Of a stretch of 19,801 bases of DNA, positions 1 through 8,947 are shown one piece after another. This DNA is from Ramicandelaber brevisporus (lineage: Eukaryota; Kickxellomycota; Ramicandelaberales; Ramicandelaberaceae): NCBI GenBank assembly GCA_025201865.1, contig MU602764.1, positions 19,550 through 39,350 of the forward strand, read 5' to 3'. Within the stretch, counting starts at the first letter, position 1, and every line of letters begins with the position of its first letter. The translations under genes were made by a program, and so were the position numbers. Below the pieces are notes generated by a model that was not told where the DNA came from, did not search any database, and worked only from the letters and a program-made list of their open reading frames with translations.

Positions 1-3000
1 TGCTGCTGCTGATGTGGACGACGCTGGAACTGAGAATCAGCAGTGTTCTGAACAAGACCGCCAGACTGCGAGATGGACGAAGCGGAGGACGGAGGAGGAG
101 GAGCAGATGTCATTCCAGCATAAGGCAGATTGTTGGAAGCAACAGCTGCTGCAATCTGAAGTTGCTGATACGGTGGCATTCCAATAGGCATAGCCATGGG
201 CATTGTGACAACCGGTGCGGCGGAAGATGATACACCAATCGATGCCTGTTGAGAGTGAGTAACATACTGCGAAGCGAAGGCTTGCGTCTGATAATGCGAC
301 GGCTGTGGTTGCTGCTGTTGCTGCTGCTGCTGTTGTTGAATATTGCGGGCCTGGTGAGGAGCAAATCCACCGTGATGCTGCAGTTGCTGTTGGTGATGAA
401 GCTGCTGTGTTTGTTGTTGCTGTTGCTGTTGCTGCTGCTGCTGCTGTTGACGTTGCATAGGAGTCAATTGAGGATGCAGCTGAGTGGAGTAAGCAGCAGT
501 GTATTGCATTTGTTGGTGCTGAGCTTGATGGAACTGCTGAGCCATCTGTTCATTGCCCTGAATGCCGTTCATAATGTATGCCTGCGGGATCAATGCAGTG
601 GCAACTGGGCTGCTGGGGTCGTTCTGGGGCATAAACTGATGCTGTTGGGCTTGCTGGTGCTGCTGTTGATGCCACAGATTAATAGGAGCCATGCTGTGGG
701 GCTGGTTTGGATCCATGATGAACTGATGGTTAAACGGAGTAATTTGAGGTGACATTCCTCCATACATTGTATACATTCCTGGCGGATATGCAGCGGCTGT
801 GACTGGAATCAGCGACTGAATTGGGATTGGTTGCTGCTGATAAACCATCTGCTGTCCACTGGCTGGAATTGATACCGTTGGTGCCGTCAGCGACAAAATA
901 CTCTTGTCAGAATCACTCGTGAAGCTTTCCCCGCCACCGCTGCCACCACCATCACCACCACCACCACCATGTACACTCTTAATATCAGAGGCAGTTGGCT
1001 GTGCAGTATCAATCACCTGCGGGTGAACTGATGCATCATTTGTTGCTCGGGCGGTTTGTTTTCCAGTGAGTTGACCAACTTCATCAGACAGTTCATGCTG
1101 CTGGTTGTAAATCTCATTGGCAAGAGTAGAGTAACTGGATGCTGCGTCATCATTGGCGGTTATGACTGTATCTGTCGAAACTGCGCGCACATGAGAGTCT
1201 GCTGAGTCTTGCTGGGCAGCAGACTCAGATGGAATAGCGGTGTTACTAGTCTGCTGTAGTTCAGGCTGATTTGCTGTTGTGGATGGATCAACTGCAGCTG
1301 ACTCAGTGTCGGTCTTTTTCGTCGCCACAGTAGTTGTTGTTGCTGATGGAGGTGGACGCGCTCTCCAGTTCATTGTGAGAATTTCTTTAACTTTGGCTTC
1401 ATCATATCTTGGTTTAACCTGCTTCTGTTGCTGTTGCTGTTGTTGCTGTTGCTGCTGATCACCGCCTTCATCCTTCCGCTGTCGCTGAGTATTATGCTGA
1501 CGAGTACGTGATTTGTCTCTGTTCTCATTCGCATTAGATACACCATCGCCCTTCTCAGCTGACTGTGCATTGCCATCAGTTGCAGTGTCATATTTTCTGC
1601 TCTGCTGATTGCTGTTGTGGCGGCGTTCACCTCGCTCACTTCGCTCGGTTCGTTCAGTCCGCTCGCCTCGTTCATTGTTATTGTTGTTATTAGTGCGTCT
1701 GTATCCAGTTGTACGGGTCTGTCGCTCATTATTGGTGTTAGCAGTCGCAGTCTCGGCTGTAGCTGTAGCTGTAGCCACAGTTGTTGCAGTTGTGTCATCA
1801 GTCAATGCAGTACCAGCCGAAGCTTCAGGAACAGTCTTCTTTGTGGTTGGTTCAGAAACAGGCGGAGGCTCACGGGACTCGCGTGGTTTACGAAGTTGAC
1901 TCCAATCAAGCTCATTGCTGGGTGTCCGAGTATCTGCCTTGACTGAATCATTCGACGGTGCATTTGACGCAGTGGCATCTCGTGGTGTCCATTCGCGTCT
2001 ATCTGAACGCTCACGACGCTCTCTTTGTCCATATGATTGCTGCTGTTGTTGTTGCTGCTGCGGCTGACCAGATTGTTCGACAGAGTTTGAAGCTGGCTGT
2101 TCAGATGAGCCTGTTCTCTGATTGCGTTGCTGATATGTTCGCTGCTGTCTGTTCTGTTGATATTGCTGATTCTGATTTGAACCATCATACTGTCTACGAC
2201 GAGGACGCTCTTCACCAGCAGATGTAGTCGATTGAGTTGGCTGCGTCGATTGAGGTGATGTGGTTGCTGCCGCTTCCGTTGAATTCTCAGCTGGTGCTGT
2301 TGCAGTGGTCTGTGATTCCTGGGTGGTGCTAGCTGGTTGGTCTCTCTGCATTGACCGATCGCGATATCCACGCTGGTTATTCTGCTGACGATCCGATCGC
2401 TCATATCCATCACGCTGTGGCTTCCATTGTCCGTCAATACGACTGGTATTGCCTCTTCTCTGACTGTCATCTCGAGAATACTGATCACGTCGCTGCTGTT
2501 GCTGTTGTTGCTGTTGCTGATTGCTATCGCGAGCCCATCTATTGGCACCCTTGTAACGTTCATTCTGATTCTGGTGCTGCTGCTGCACGAATGCATCATC
2601 GTCAACCATGCTACCAGTCTTGTTTGTTACATTTGCTGGTTCTTGAGCAGATGGCATTTCGTCTAAAGTTTGTTGCTGTGGTAGCTTCATTTGATTATCC
2701 TTTGGCTGAGCCACAATCCCATCAGTGAAAGTCAATGCAGATCGACGAGCAGGCGTGTCTTCATCAGATGATTCGTCCCATGGTGACATTGGCCCAATCA
2801 ATGAGCTAACTGATTCACGTCGAACTCCAGGACCGCGACTAGCATTAGTTGATACAGTGGAAGCTGGCTGTGTAGAAATAGACAAGTCGGACACAGATGA
2901 GACTAAAGCTGATGCAGTTGTTGTTGTCGCTTTGGTTGTAGCAGGCGTGTTGACAGCTGGAGTAACTGCACCTTGAGCGATTGCAGCCCATGCTTTACGA

Positions 3001-3617
3001 GGAGCCGTGGCATTGGTACTCACTGTGGATGACTGTGGGTTTGATGCAGCCGATGACTGACTGGCAGATCCATGCATATTCGACAGACTGCCCAATCCAC
3101 CATTTGCCTTTGGCATAATACCTAATTTCATTCCAGATACACTCTGTAGCACAACTGGTTTATTGCCGCTGCTGCTAGTGCTGCTGCTGCCTGTGACAGA
3201 AGTGTTCACGTGAGCAGCAGCCTCATCAGAGCCATCAACTGATGCAGCAACCGCTGCGCTAATCTCATGAATGCGCTGACTTGGCAAATTAACTGGAACA
3301 AAGGTTGACAATCCACCACCGCCACCGCCACTGCCACCACCTCCACCACTGCTGCCTCCTGCACCAGCACTGCCTCCACCTGAGCGACCAATGCTGGATG
3401 AAGTGGCTGCTGAATGACGAGAACGACCCGCTCCACCCGAAGGGATCTGTGCGACTGTTGAACCTGCTCCCAAAGCAAGCAAGTCAACCACTGCTGGAAC
3501 TGTGGGATGAGTGCCTTTAGAACTTGCACTGTCATATCGACCTCCTCGGCCACCACCACCTCTGTTAAACTTGCCGCCTCTCTGGCTGTATGAACCAGTG
3601 CGATTGGATCCGTACAT
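1..3617 (-). CDS. Gln-rich, RGG-containing disordered protein, 3' end beyond window (partial)
   Basis: I read this frame directly: it is open for 1205 codons from the ATG at 3617 to the left edge, with no in-frame stop. The first upstream in-frame stop is at 3747-3749 with no ATG between, so this start is firm unless an upstream coding exon is spliced in. I recognise no folded domain. Residues 1-25 are an arginine/glycine segment (RGGKFNRGGGGRGGRY). A Gly/Ser run lies near 75-105 and a conserved-looking stretch (RKAWAAIAQ) near 205. An acidic patch (SPWDESSDED) lies near 280, followed by repeated Arg/Glu/Gln/Asn sequence with Q runs near 373, 520 and 725. The far part is Gln, Pro, His and Met rich with long Q runs at about 310-345 and 412-450. 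RGG plus a prion-like Q-rich tail is typical of RNA-binding or RNP-granule proteins, but that role is inference; the family is not recognised. A 5' UTR intron may precede it. Confidence 0.8.
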   Translation of the reverse strand, partial: MYGSNRTGSYSQRGGKFNRGGGGRGGRYDSASSKGTHPTVPAVVDLLALGAGSTVAQIPSGGAGRSRHSAATSSSIGRSGGGSAGAGGSSGGGGGSGGGGGGLSTFVPVNLPSQRIHEISAAVAASVDGSDEAAAHVNTSVTGSSSTSSSGNKPVVLQSVSGMKLGIMPKANGGLGSLSNMHGSASQSSAASNPQSSTVSTNATAPRKAWAAIAQGAVTPAVNTPATTKATTTTASALVSSVSDLSISTQPASTVSTNASRGPGVRRESVSSLIGPMSPWDESSDEDTPARRSALTFTDGIVAQPKDNQMKLPQQQTLDEMPSAQEPANVTNKTGSMVDDDAFVQQQHQNQNERYKGANRWARDSNQQQQQQQQQRRDQYSRDDSQRRGNTSRIDGQWKPQRDGYERSDRQQNNQRGYRDRSMQRDQPASTTQESQTTATAPAENSTEAAATTSPQSTQPTQSTTSAGEERPRRRQYDGSNQNQQYQQNRQQRTYQQRNQRTGSSEQPASNSVEQSGQPQQQQQQQQSYGQRERRERSDRREWTPRDATASNAPSNDSVKADTRTPSNELDWSQLRKPRESREPPPVSEPTTKKTVPEASAGTALTDDTTATTVATATATAETATANTNNERQTRTTGYRRTNNNNNNERGERTERTERSERGERRHNSNQQSRKYDTATDGNAQSAEKGDGVSNANENRDKSRTRQHNTQRQRKDEGGDQQQQQQQQQQQKQVKPRYDEAKVKEILTMNWRARPPPSATTTTVATKKTDTESAAVDPSTTANQPELQQTSNTAIPSESAAQQDSADSHVRAVSTDTVITANDDAASSYSTLANEIYNQQHELSDEVGQLTGKQTARATNDASVHPQVIDTAQPTASDIKSVHGGGGGDGGGSGGGESFTSDSDKSILSLTAPTVSIPASGQQMVYQQQPIPIQSLIPVTAAAYPPGMYTMYGGMSPQITPFNHQFIMDPNQPHSMAPINLWHQQQHQQAQQHQFMPQNDPSSPVATALIPQAYIMNGIQGNEQMAQQFHQAQHQQMQYTAAYSTQLHPQLTPMQRQQQQQQQQQQQQQTQQLHHQQQLQHHGGFAPHQARNIQQQQQQQQQQPQPSHYQTQAFASQYVTHSQQASIGVSSSAAPVVTMPMAMPIGMPPYQQLQIAAAVASNNLPYAGMTSAPPPPSSASSISQSGGLVQNTADSQFQRRPHQQQ

Positions 3618-4419
3618 CTCTGCTGCCGGCTGTTGCTGTCTGGCTGCTGTCTGGTTGCTGTCTGTAAGAAAAAGAAAACCCTGTGCTGTAGAAGATGCCG
3701 TCTGCTGTCTTCTGCTGCTACTGCTGCTGCTCTCGACTAGGGGGAATCACTCTAGTTGGGAAGAACAAAAGCGATCTGTGGAGTGGACGAGAGAGTATGC
3801 TGCTGGAAACTGGAGAGTGAGTGAAAAGGATGCAAACGCTCTTCGCGATGAGCTGGAAAGAGGCTGCTCACACACACATACACGACACACGACACACTCA
3901 CTCACTCACACACTCCGCCTGCCTGTCCGCGAGGAAAATTCACTCTCAAAACGGAGGGAAGAAAAAGAAAGAAAGAAGCATCAGCAAAGCGAACAGCCGG
4001 ACCGTCGTACATTGGGAGGAATGCTGGTCGTTTACCAAAACTGTTTAGATAAGTCTGTTTCTAAACAAAAAGCGATGTCTAAGCTGTAATCTTACTGTAT
4101 GCAGGAGATGCTTTCCGAGTACATCTGCATCAACTACCAACTCCACCAACTCCACCAGCTCCACTATCCTCAACAGCTTGAATAAGGAGCCAGGTAGTAG
4201 CCATTTGTCATAGGAGGCATAACTATTTAAATCGTCAAACCGAATAGTTAGTGGTTTTGCTCAAACCAAGCTGATGTCAAACTGTGGAGCCTTCAAACAA
4301 TATGTTTGGACAAATCGAAGTTATAAGCACCATCAAGGTTAAAGGTCATTATATCTTAATAAAAATGTTCATGAGGGAAGTAAAATCAAATAAAAGTAAA
4401 AAGCAGGCAAAGAATGATA
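3618..4419. other. intergenic: promoter/5' UTR of the Gln-rich gene and 3' UTR of the HSF-like gene
   Basis: About 800 bases without a convincing gene between two tandem minus-strand genes. On the minus strand a textbook 3' splice site (pyrimidine tract then TTACAG) ends at 3662, 45 bases before the ATG at 3617, so a 5' UTR intron is likely. Possible donors are GTATGT starting at 3881 or GTAAGA starting at 4095; I cannot choose between them. Around 3868-3912 there is a CA-rich simple sequence (CACACACA, CACGACA, CTCACTCA), and 3957-3990 is purine-rich. Long open frames on the plus strand here (3511-4089) are low-complexity shadows running over the start of the neighbouring gene and are not called. 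No AATAAA was found on the minus strand just after the HSF-like stop. Confidence 0.5.
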
Positions 4420-5795
4420 TTACGAGAAAGGCGAGAGATGGATTCGACCAACATCTGTGAAAGCCAGTAGACTAGAAGTAGCTATTGCTGCATTTGTAGT
4501 AGCTGCCTGCCCTGAGTGTGACAGTGCAGCGGTGGTATTCAAGCCTTCTATCCGTAGAGGAGCTGCGAGCAATGACGGCATGCTTGTATCTGGAGCGATT
4601 GGGACATTATTGAACGAGCAGAGTGATGGAGGAGCCACTGGGAAGTGTGTTAGCGGGTACGGTGGAAGCGGCACCAGTGGAATTGATATCTGTGTCTCAC
4701 GTGGAAGTGGAGCTGGTAGAGGTGGCAGAAGGGTTGTCAGCGGGTTCGACCAATCCACAGGAAAACACTGAGGAACTGGCATCGATGGAATTGTTAACAA
4801 TGGTTGTGCCAATATCTGCGATGAGAGAGGGAGAGCGGAGTGCAATGAAAGGGGCGAAACATTTGACAGTGTCCCCGATTGCGTGCACTGCAATAATGTA
4901 GAGTCAGCCCTGGTGCTACAACTTGATACAGTTGATGGAGAGCTGTACGGCTCACTGAGTGCCTTGAAAACTGCATCTTGCCAAGACGAATCAACTGAAC
5001 CACTTGTATCGTTATCGGGTGAATCCAAAGTAGCCTCGTTTGATGGTCGTTCCATATTGATCCACTTGGCTGCTGTTGAGTACTTTATCTTGGTCTTGCC
5101 ACCATCATTGCTGTTAATATCCAGAATCGACACTTTGGTTTGCTTGATGCCCATATTCTTTCGGCTGATTGGCTTCTTCACCGGTACCACCGTAGAAGCT
5201 GAACCAACGCCATTACCAGATGTACATGGCTGTGCTCGACGAGGCCGCTGCTGTTGAGGTGACTTCTTGCGTGGCACTTTGGACCAGTCTGATGCACCGC
5301 GGTAAAAATGTGGATGACACCAGATGCGAGCAGTGCGTTTGCTGAGCGGCAGCCAGTCAGCAGGGACCTCGCAGTTGGGAAAGGAATTGAACTCAATGGC
5401 AACAAACCCATAGGCACAAAGCTGACGACGTAGAGAATCGTATGGCTTTGTGGTTCTGCTAGAATGTGCCAATAGTGAATCCTGAGAGCTGCTGTCATCA
5501 GTTTCCAACAATGGATTGAAGGTCATCTTATCGCACACAATCAAGAAATCACCAGATGTGCTGAAGCGAACATAGTTTGTTAGAGTCTCTGTTGCATGGC
5601 TGTTGTTGTTGTTTTTGCGTTGAAAGACAAAGTAAACACAACAAAATGGATGTATGATGTCAGTGAGTGCCTGCAGATGATAGGGATTGTGTGTAAACAC
5701 CAATTAAATGCAATACTGAAAAAAATATTAAAAAAAACATACAGGTAGAGCCGGGTATGAAAGTGGTTTCCAGACCTGGTTTGATTTTTTGTCAT
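4420..5795 (-). CDS. heat-shock-factor-type DNA-binding protein, two exons
   Basis: Exon 1 is 5795-5743 and exon 2 is 5599-4420, giving 410 residues. The fold is read from the HSF DNA-binding pattern: residues 10-30 carry NHFHTRLYL then NYVRFSTSGDFLIVCD, matching the family's F..KL(W/Y) and I.WS..G.SF.V.D. Residues 73-83 (SLRRQLCAYGF) match the recognition helix SFVRQLN.YGF, and 111-119 (WCHPHFYRG) match the W.F.HP.F.RG end of the domain. The joined exons restore almost the usual spacing between KLY and the WS motif, which is the main reason for this gene model. Divergent points are Phe-Val to Leu-Arg and Asn to Cys in the recognition helix, and about 14 extra Ser/Thr-rich residues before it. 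The remainder (about 125-410) is Ser/Pro-rich with no clear heptad-repeat oligomerisation region, so it could be an atypical HSF-like factor rather than the canonical Hsf1. ATG 5795 is the only ATG in the open exon-1 frame. Nuclear location is inferred. Confidence 0.8.
5600..5742 (-). other. spliceosomal intron in the HSF-like gene (143 bp)
   Basis: On the minus strand the donor is GTATGT at 5742 and the acceptor is an A/C-rich run ending in CAG at 5600. It is a phase-2 intron: CT from exon 1 plus C from exon 2 makes a Leu codon. Without splicing the exon-2 frame meets a stop (TAA) at 5706-5704, and the exon-1 frame continues into a hydrophobic, low-complexity read-through. Another acceptor with a better pyrimidine tract (TTTTTTCAG ending at 5716) would give a 27-bp intron but keeps the wrong frame. 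CTGCAG ending at 5671 also gives the wrong phase. The chosen acceptor is the only one I found that gives both correct phase and HSF-domain spacing. Confidence 0.7.
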
Positions 5796-6606
5796 GGTCA
5801 GAGAAGAAGCGGCCAGGTTATGTTGCTGTGAGAGATATGCTAAGTAGGATGGATATGCGGTGCACGCAATAGTACCATGCCGCACTTGAACCTGGCAGTC
5901 ATTTTATACTACTGATCGGACTTGCACTCGTGATATGCACCTCGCTACCACTCTCGCTGGCTGATTCGCCCTGCATGGCGTATTAGCGCTGACGGCCAAA
6001 TCGTCAGTTCCCGTCTCCTCCCCACCCCAGTCTATTTTGCACATGGTTTCGTCTGTATATTGCTGTGAGCCAGAGTGTAAAGGTGGCTTCGTCGTCGTCT
6101 GGGGTAACGTGAAAAAGAGAGAACAATAGGTCGCTGATGGACTTTTGAGAAGGGTTGAATGTGCAATGCCAATAAAATCTCACCATTTGGTGGCATCCGA
6201 GTTTATGTTTTTTCTTTGTCATTGTACAATGGCAGTACATACGTAGAGAGTGATTTTTACCGTGTTAGGTAAAAACGACTAATTGGGGCAATAGAAGGAG
6301 GGGTTGACGGGTGGCCGCGGTGCATGGCTTATCAAGCATGTTAGTCATCTTTAAGAGAAAGGTGCATTCCGTTTTGAGGGTATTTGGGTGGGTGGGGAAG
6401 TGGATAATCGGCACTTTTAATGAGACGGCTTTTATCAGCTCTGATTTCGTGAGTAAATGAATGAATGAGCAAGCGAGTGAGTGAGTTACCCGCGTCGTGT
6501 GATGGATTTGCCCAAATTATTGGCCACTCGCAATTTTTGTGAGAAAGGACACTTGCTTCGTTGCACATTCCGCAAACTGCGCACAAACCAGAATCAGCTT
6601 AAAACA
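5796..6606. other. divergent intergenic region between HSF-like gene and CNOT11
   Basis: About 800 bases between head-to-head genes. Short open frames on the minus strand (6004-6240, 6341-6586) have no recognisable composition or motif and are not called. At 6449-6485 there is a GTGA/ATGA-type simple repeat beginning with GTGAGT, which also resembles a 5' splice donor. Paired with an acceptor such as ACCAG at about 6590 it could be a 5' UTR intron that removes the ATG at 6502, but this is unproven. Apart from the TATA box on the minus strand I see no clear regulatory site. Confidence 0.4.
5902..5908 (-). promoter_or_regulatory. TATA box of the HSF-like gene
   Basis: TATAAAA on the minus strand, about 107 bases upstream of the ATG at 5795, an acceptable distance for a short 5' UTR. 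No other gene start on this strand lies nearby. Sequence match only. Confidence 0.5.
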
Positions 6607-8298
6607 ATGGCAAGCTTCGTTGCACCGATCGGCACAGCAGCAGCGGCAGCGGCAGCAGCGGCAGTTGGTGGTGTTAGCGGCGGTGGTGGTGCTTCGCGCG
6701 AGCAACAGGCTCTCACATGGGTTCGCTCGGCAGCCCGCAATCAGCTTCAACCAAACACTCGCACAGGCACAGCTCCGCAAACGCTCGGCAGCTTGAGCCA
6801 CGTGTACCGCAGCCAAAACATGATTCCATCGCTCTCGGAACGCTTCGACATCAACCTTGTGCTGTCGCAATTGATGATCGATACGCTCAATAACACATTG
6901 CAGAGATTGGAGAGCTTAGTGACAATGTTGCAAGCTTCTAGTAACAAGCCCGGACATGCGCTTGGACTGGCACCAGCAGCAGCAGCGGCGGCAGCGGCAG
7001 CACAGCAGCGAGCACTGGTGAGCACATCAGTAAACTGCACATTGCCCGAGATGCTACTGATTGTGGCTTTGATTAACGACACATATGTGAGTACGCCTGG
7101 AATTCCAGAGAAGATTGTATCTGGCATGCGCCATCCGTTTCTGGCAGTGTTCATTGAAGCGGCATCGGTTGCACACTCTCTTGTTCAGCAATGGGATGCG
7201 ATCCGTAGCTACCAATCTGCATTTACTCTAGAGCAAACTCATCATGCATCTGTTATCTTGCAAGTATCAAAGCCAGTACTTGATGGCATCGAGAGTTTAT
7301 TAGTAGTGCTGGCGGTTATACTGAGAGGTGATGCAAAAAGACTCAGATTGATGGAGATGACGGTTGCTGCAGCCCAGAATTTGAAGGCTAATCACTTTGC
7401 ACTTGAAACATTGGAGGACGAATTGCATGCAGCACGCAAATATTTGCCACCGCCGATTCACTGGCCGATACAGTATACATTCTATCCGGTCGATCAACCA
7501 TTATCACCAGTGGTGGCTCTTCCGCCAATGTCACAATTATCCGTAGTAGTACCAGCGACAGCAGCAGCAGCAGCACCACTCACAGCAATTCCAGAGGGAT
7601 TGGAGATTGTACTATTCCAAGCAGCAGAAGGACCAGTTTCATATGATGATGTGGAGAGAATAAACCAAAGCACATCTGCGATTCCATTCATGATTGATGC
7701 GGTTGGATTCATGCCAGCTGATTTTGCAGGAGTCTGCCATCACAACCCGCAGTTGGCATTAACTATTCTTCAGAGTATTCCCCAAAAATCGCCAAAGTGG
7801 ATTCCGTTTGTAATGGCATTGTTGAATGTGCCAATATCAGTGTCGCTGTTTGACATTGTGCATAGTCTTGCGCTCCGCTTCTCATTGCCAGACGGCTTTA
7901 TTGGAACATTTTTGGCTCGATCAATGTCGTGGGCAATGAAACCTACGCCAACTCCTGCATCAGCTTCTATCTTATCAGCCACGTCACCAATTGGCAGTGT
8001 CAATGTCAATGTCAATGAACGAAATGTGAGTATTGTATGCAAATTTGTGCATGCTTTGGTTAGAGACAATGTTATTCAGCTACGAGACTACTTTTATGAG
8101 GTTCAGAACTTTGCAACTCACTGTTCTCAGGTGCCAGCTGCTCAGATCCTATTCCAAGAAGTGCTGCGAGCAAATGCCACCAACTCTGCAACCACTGCTG
8201 CTACTGCAACTGCAACTTCAGCCTCTTCCTCTTCCTCCTCTTCAATGACAATAACTGCAACTGCGCCAACTTCTGCAGCTGCAACTGCTGGTCAGTAA
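6607..8298 (+). CDS. CNOT11: CCR4-NOT complex subunit 11
   Basis: This subunit joins CNOT10 on the N-terminal arm of the NOT1 scaffold in the cytoplasmic mRNA deadenylase (known for the family). The call rests on the C-terminal DUF2363-type domain, residues about 325-525. There, LFQAAEGPVSYDDVERI and the later HNPQLALTILQSI correspond to the family's AKAFKSPLSS.Q...LL and ENNPL.AIE.LL. Next comes FDIVHSLALRFSLPDGFI against MEVVNRLTTAVDLP.EFI, then VCKFVHALVRDNVIQLRDYF against [20 protein letters not shown]. The N-terminal helical half (LPEMLLIVALINDTYVS) fits the family more loosely. Length 563 aa is close to human CNOT11 (about 510). Low-complexity additions are Ala runs at 6637-6665 and 6976-7005, Ala again at 7558-7577, and a Thr/Ala/Ser tail. 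I chose ATG 6607 for its strong context (AAAACAATGGC); an in-frame ATG at 6502 would add 35 residues. Confidence 0.85.
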   Translation: MASFVAPIGTAAAAAAAAAVGGVSGGGGASREQQALTWVRSAARNQLQPNTRTGTAPQTLGSLSHVYRSQNMIPSLSERFDINLVLSQLMIDTLNNTLQRLESLVTMLQASSNKPGHALGLAPAAAAAAAAAQQRALVSTSVNCTLPEMLLIVALINDTYVSTPGIPEKIVSGMRHPFLAVFIEAASVAHSLVQQWDAIRSYQSAFTLEQTHHASVILQVSKPVLDGIESLLVVLAVILRGDAKRLRLMEMTVAAAQNLKANHFALETLEDELHAARKYLPPPIHWPIQYTFYPVDQPLSPVVALPPMSQLSVVVPATAAAAAPLTAIPEGLEIVLFQAAEGPVSYDDVERINQSTSAIPFMIDAVGFMPADFAGVCHHNPQLALTILQSIPQKSPKWIPFVMALLNVPISVSLFDIVHSLALRFSLPDGFIGTFLARSMSWAMKPTPTPASASILSATSPIGSVNVNVNERNVSIVCKFVHALVRDNVIQLRDYFYEVQNFATHCSQVPAAQILFQEVLRANATNSATTAATATATSASSSSSSSMTITATAPTSAAATAGQ

Positions 8299-8432
8299 AT
8301 AGAAATCAACCTCACTACGTCTCCCCTCCCCTCGTTCGATCCTTCCTTCTTCGTTCTCCTTGTTAACTGTTTTTAAATACGTATTCTTTCCTATTGCACA
8401 ATCTATCTTTTCTTCATTTTTATATATAATAT

Positions 8433-8438
8433 TTTATT
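8433..8438 (-). terminator. poly(A) signal of the Nudix gene, abutting its stop codon
   Basis: AATAAA on the minus strand shares a base with the TAA stop at 8440-8438. The two convergent genes (CNOT11 ending at 8298, Nudix ending at 8438) leave only 139 bases between them, an AT-rich stretch that must hold both 3' ends. A signal this close to a stop is unusual, so another downstream element may be the one used. Confidence 0.4.
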
Positions 8439-8947
8439 TAGAGCTCGTTATGTCTGTTGTTATTATTACTATTCTGCTGCTGCTGCTGCTGCTGCTGTTG
8501 CTGTTGCTGCTGCTGTTGCTGTTTAATTTGATGAACCATTAATGCACTGACCATTGGCGCTCTCTTACATGTCTTTATCGCTTCTTCCAATGGCACCCAT
8601 TTTCTTCTTCGATATACCTTTTCCGGATACTCTGCCAGCTCCTCAGAAACCTTCATTAGGTAGACATGGTAAATGCCACGGCCAGGCTTCTCGTGCAGCC
8701 ATGACCCAAGCTTTTCCACCACACTGCCTTTAACGCCAGCCTCCTCCCAGGTTTCACGCAGAGCTGCTTCTTCCAAGGATTCGCCACGTTCGCACCCGCC
8801 TTTCGGAATAATCCATTCGTTTGGCTTTTTGCGAGCCGTAACCAACAAGACGAGATTAGTAGCCGGGTTCCAAGGAACGCAGCCAGCAATTAGACGCAGT
8901 GAACGGTCATCGTATTGGTTCGTGTCTGATACCGTCATCTTGTGCAT
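8438..8947 (-). CDS. Nudix hydrolase, diphosphoinositol polyphosphate phosphohydrolase type
   Basis: The protein is 169 aa from ATG 8947; the next ATG, 8938, is three codons inside. A complete Nudix box (G.....E.......RE.WEE.G.) is present: GGCERGES, then LRETWEEAGV. Just before it comes the WIIPKGG that typifies DIPP/Aps1 enzymes, and after it HEKPGRGIYHVYLMKV and a YPEK..RRRKWVPLEEA segment, also typical of that subfamily. Such enzymes hydrolyse diphosphoinositol polyphosphates (PP-InsP) and diadenosine polyphosphates in cytoplasm or nucleus. The catalytic Glu residues of RETWEEAG are all present, so I expect it to be active. The C-terminus carries 16 consecutive Gln, then an Asn-rich end (NSNNNNRHNEL), outside the folded domain. 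It lies head-to-head with an inositol 5-phosphatase gene, supporting an inositol-phosphate role. Exact substrate preference is not readable from sequence. Confidence 0.88.
   Translation of the reverse strand: MHKMTVSDTNQYDDRSLRLIAGCVPWNPATNLVLLVTARKKPNEWIIPKGGCERGESLEEAALRETWEEAGVKGSVVEKLGSWLHEKPGRGIYHVYLMKVSEELAEYPEKVYRRRKWVPLEEAIKTCKRAPMVSALMVHQIKQQQQQQQQQQQQQQQQNSNNNNRHNEL

Noticed and set aside
1370-2605. Long minus-strand frames (1370-1798, 1802-2605) in another register
   Set aside because: They are antiparallel-register shadows of Gln-repeat coding in the 1205-codon frame, which runs through without a stop.
3511-4089. 192-codon open frame on the plus strand
   Set aside because: It overlaps the 5' part of the minus-strand Gln-rich gene and continues over CA-rich simple sequence; no domain, poor start, and the minus frame is far longer.
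5716-5742. 27-bp mini-intron in the HSF-like gene (GTATGT to TTTTTTCAG)
   Set aside because: Attractive splice signals, but it does not join the two HSF-domain frames and leaves a stop at 5706-5704 in the exon-2 frame.
6004-6586. Two short minus-strand frames between HSF-like gene and CNOT11
   Set aside because: No recognisable motif, no good start context, and they lie in the divergent promoter region.
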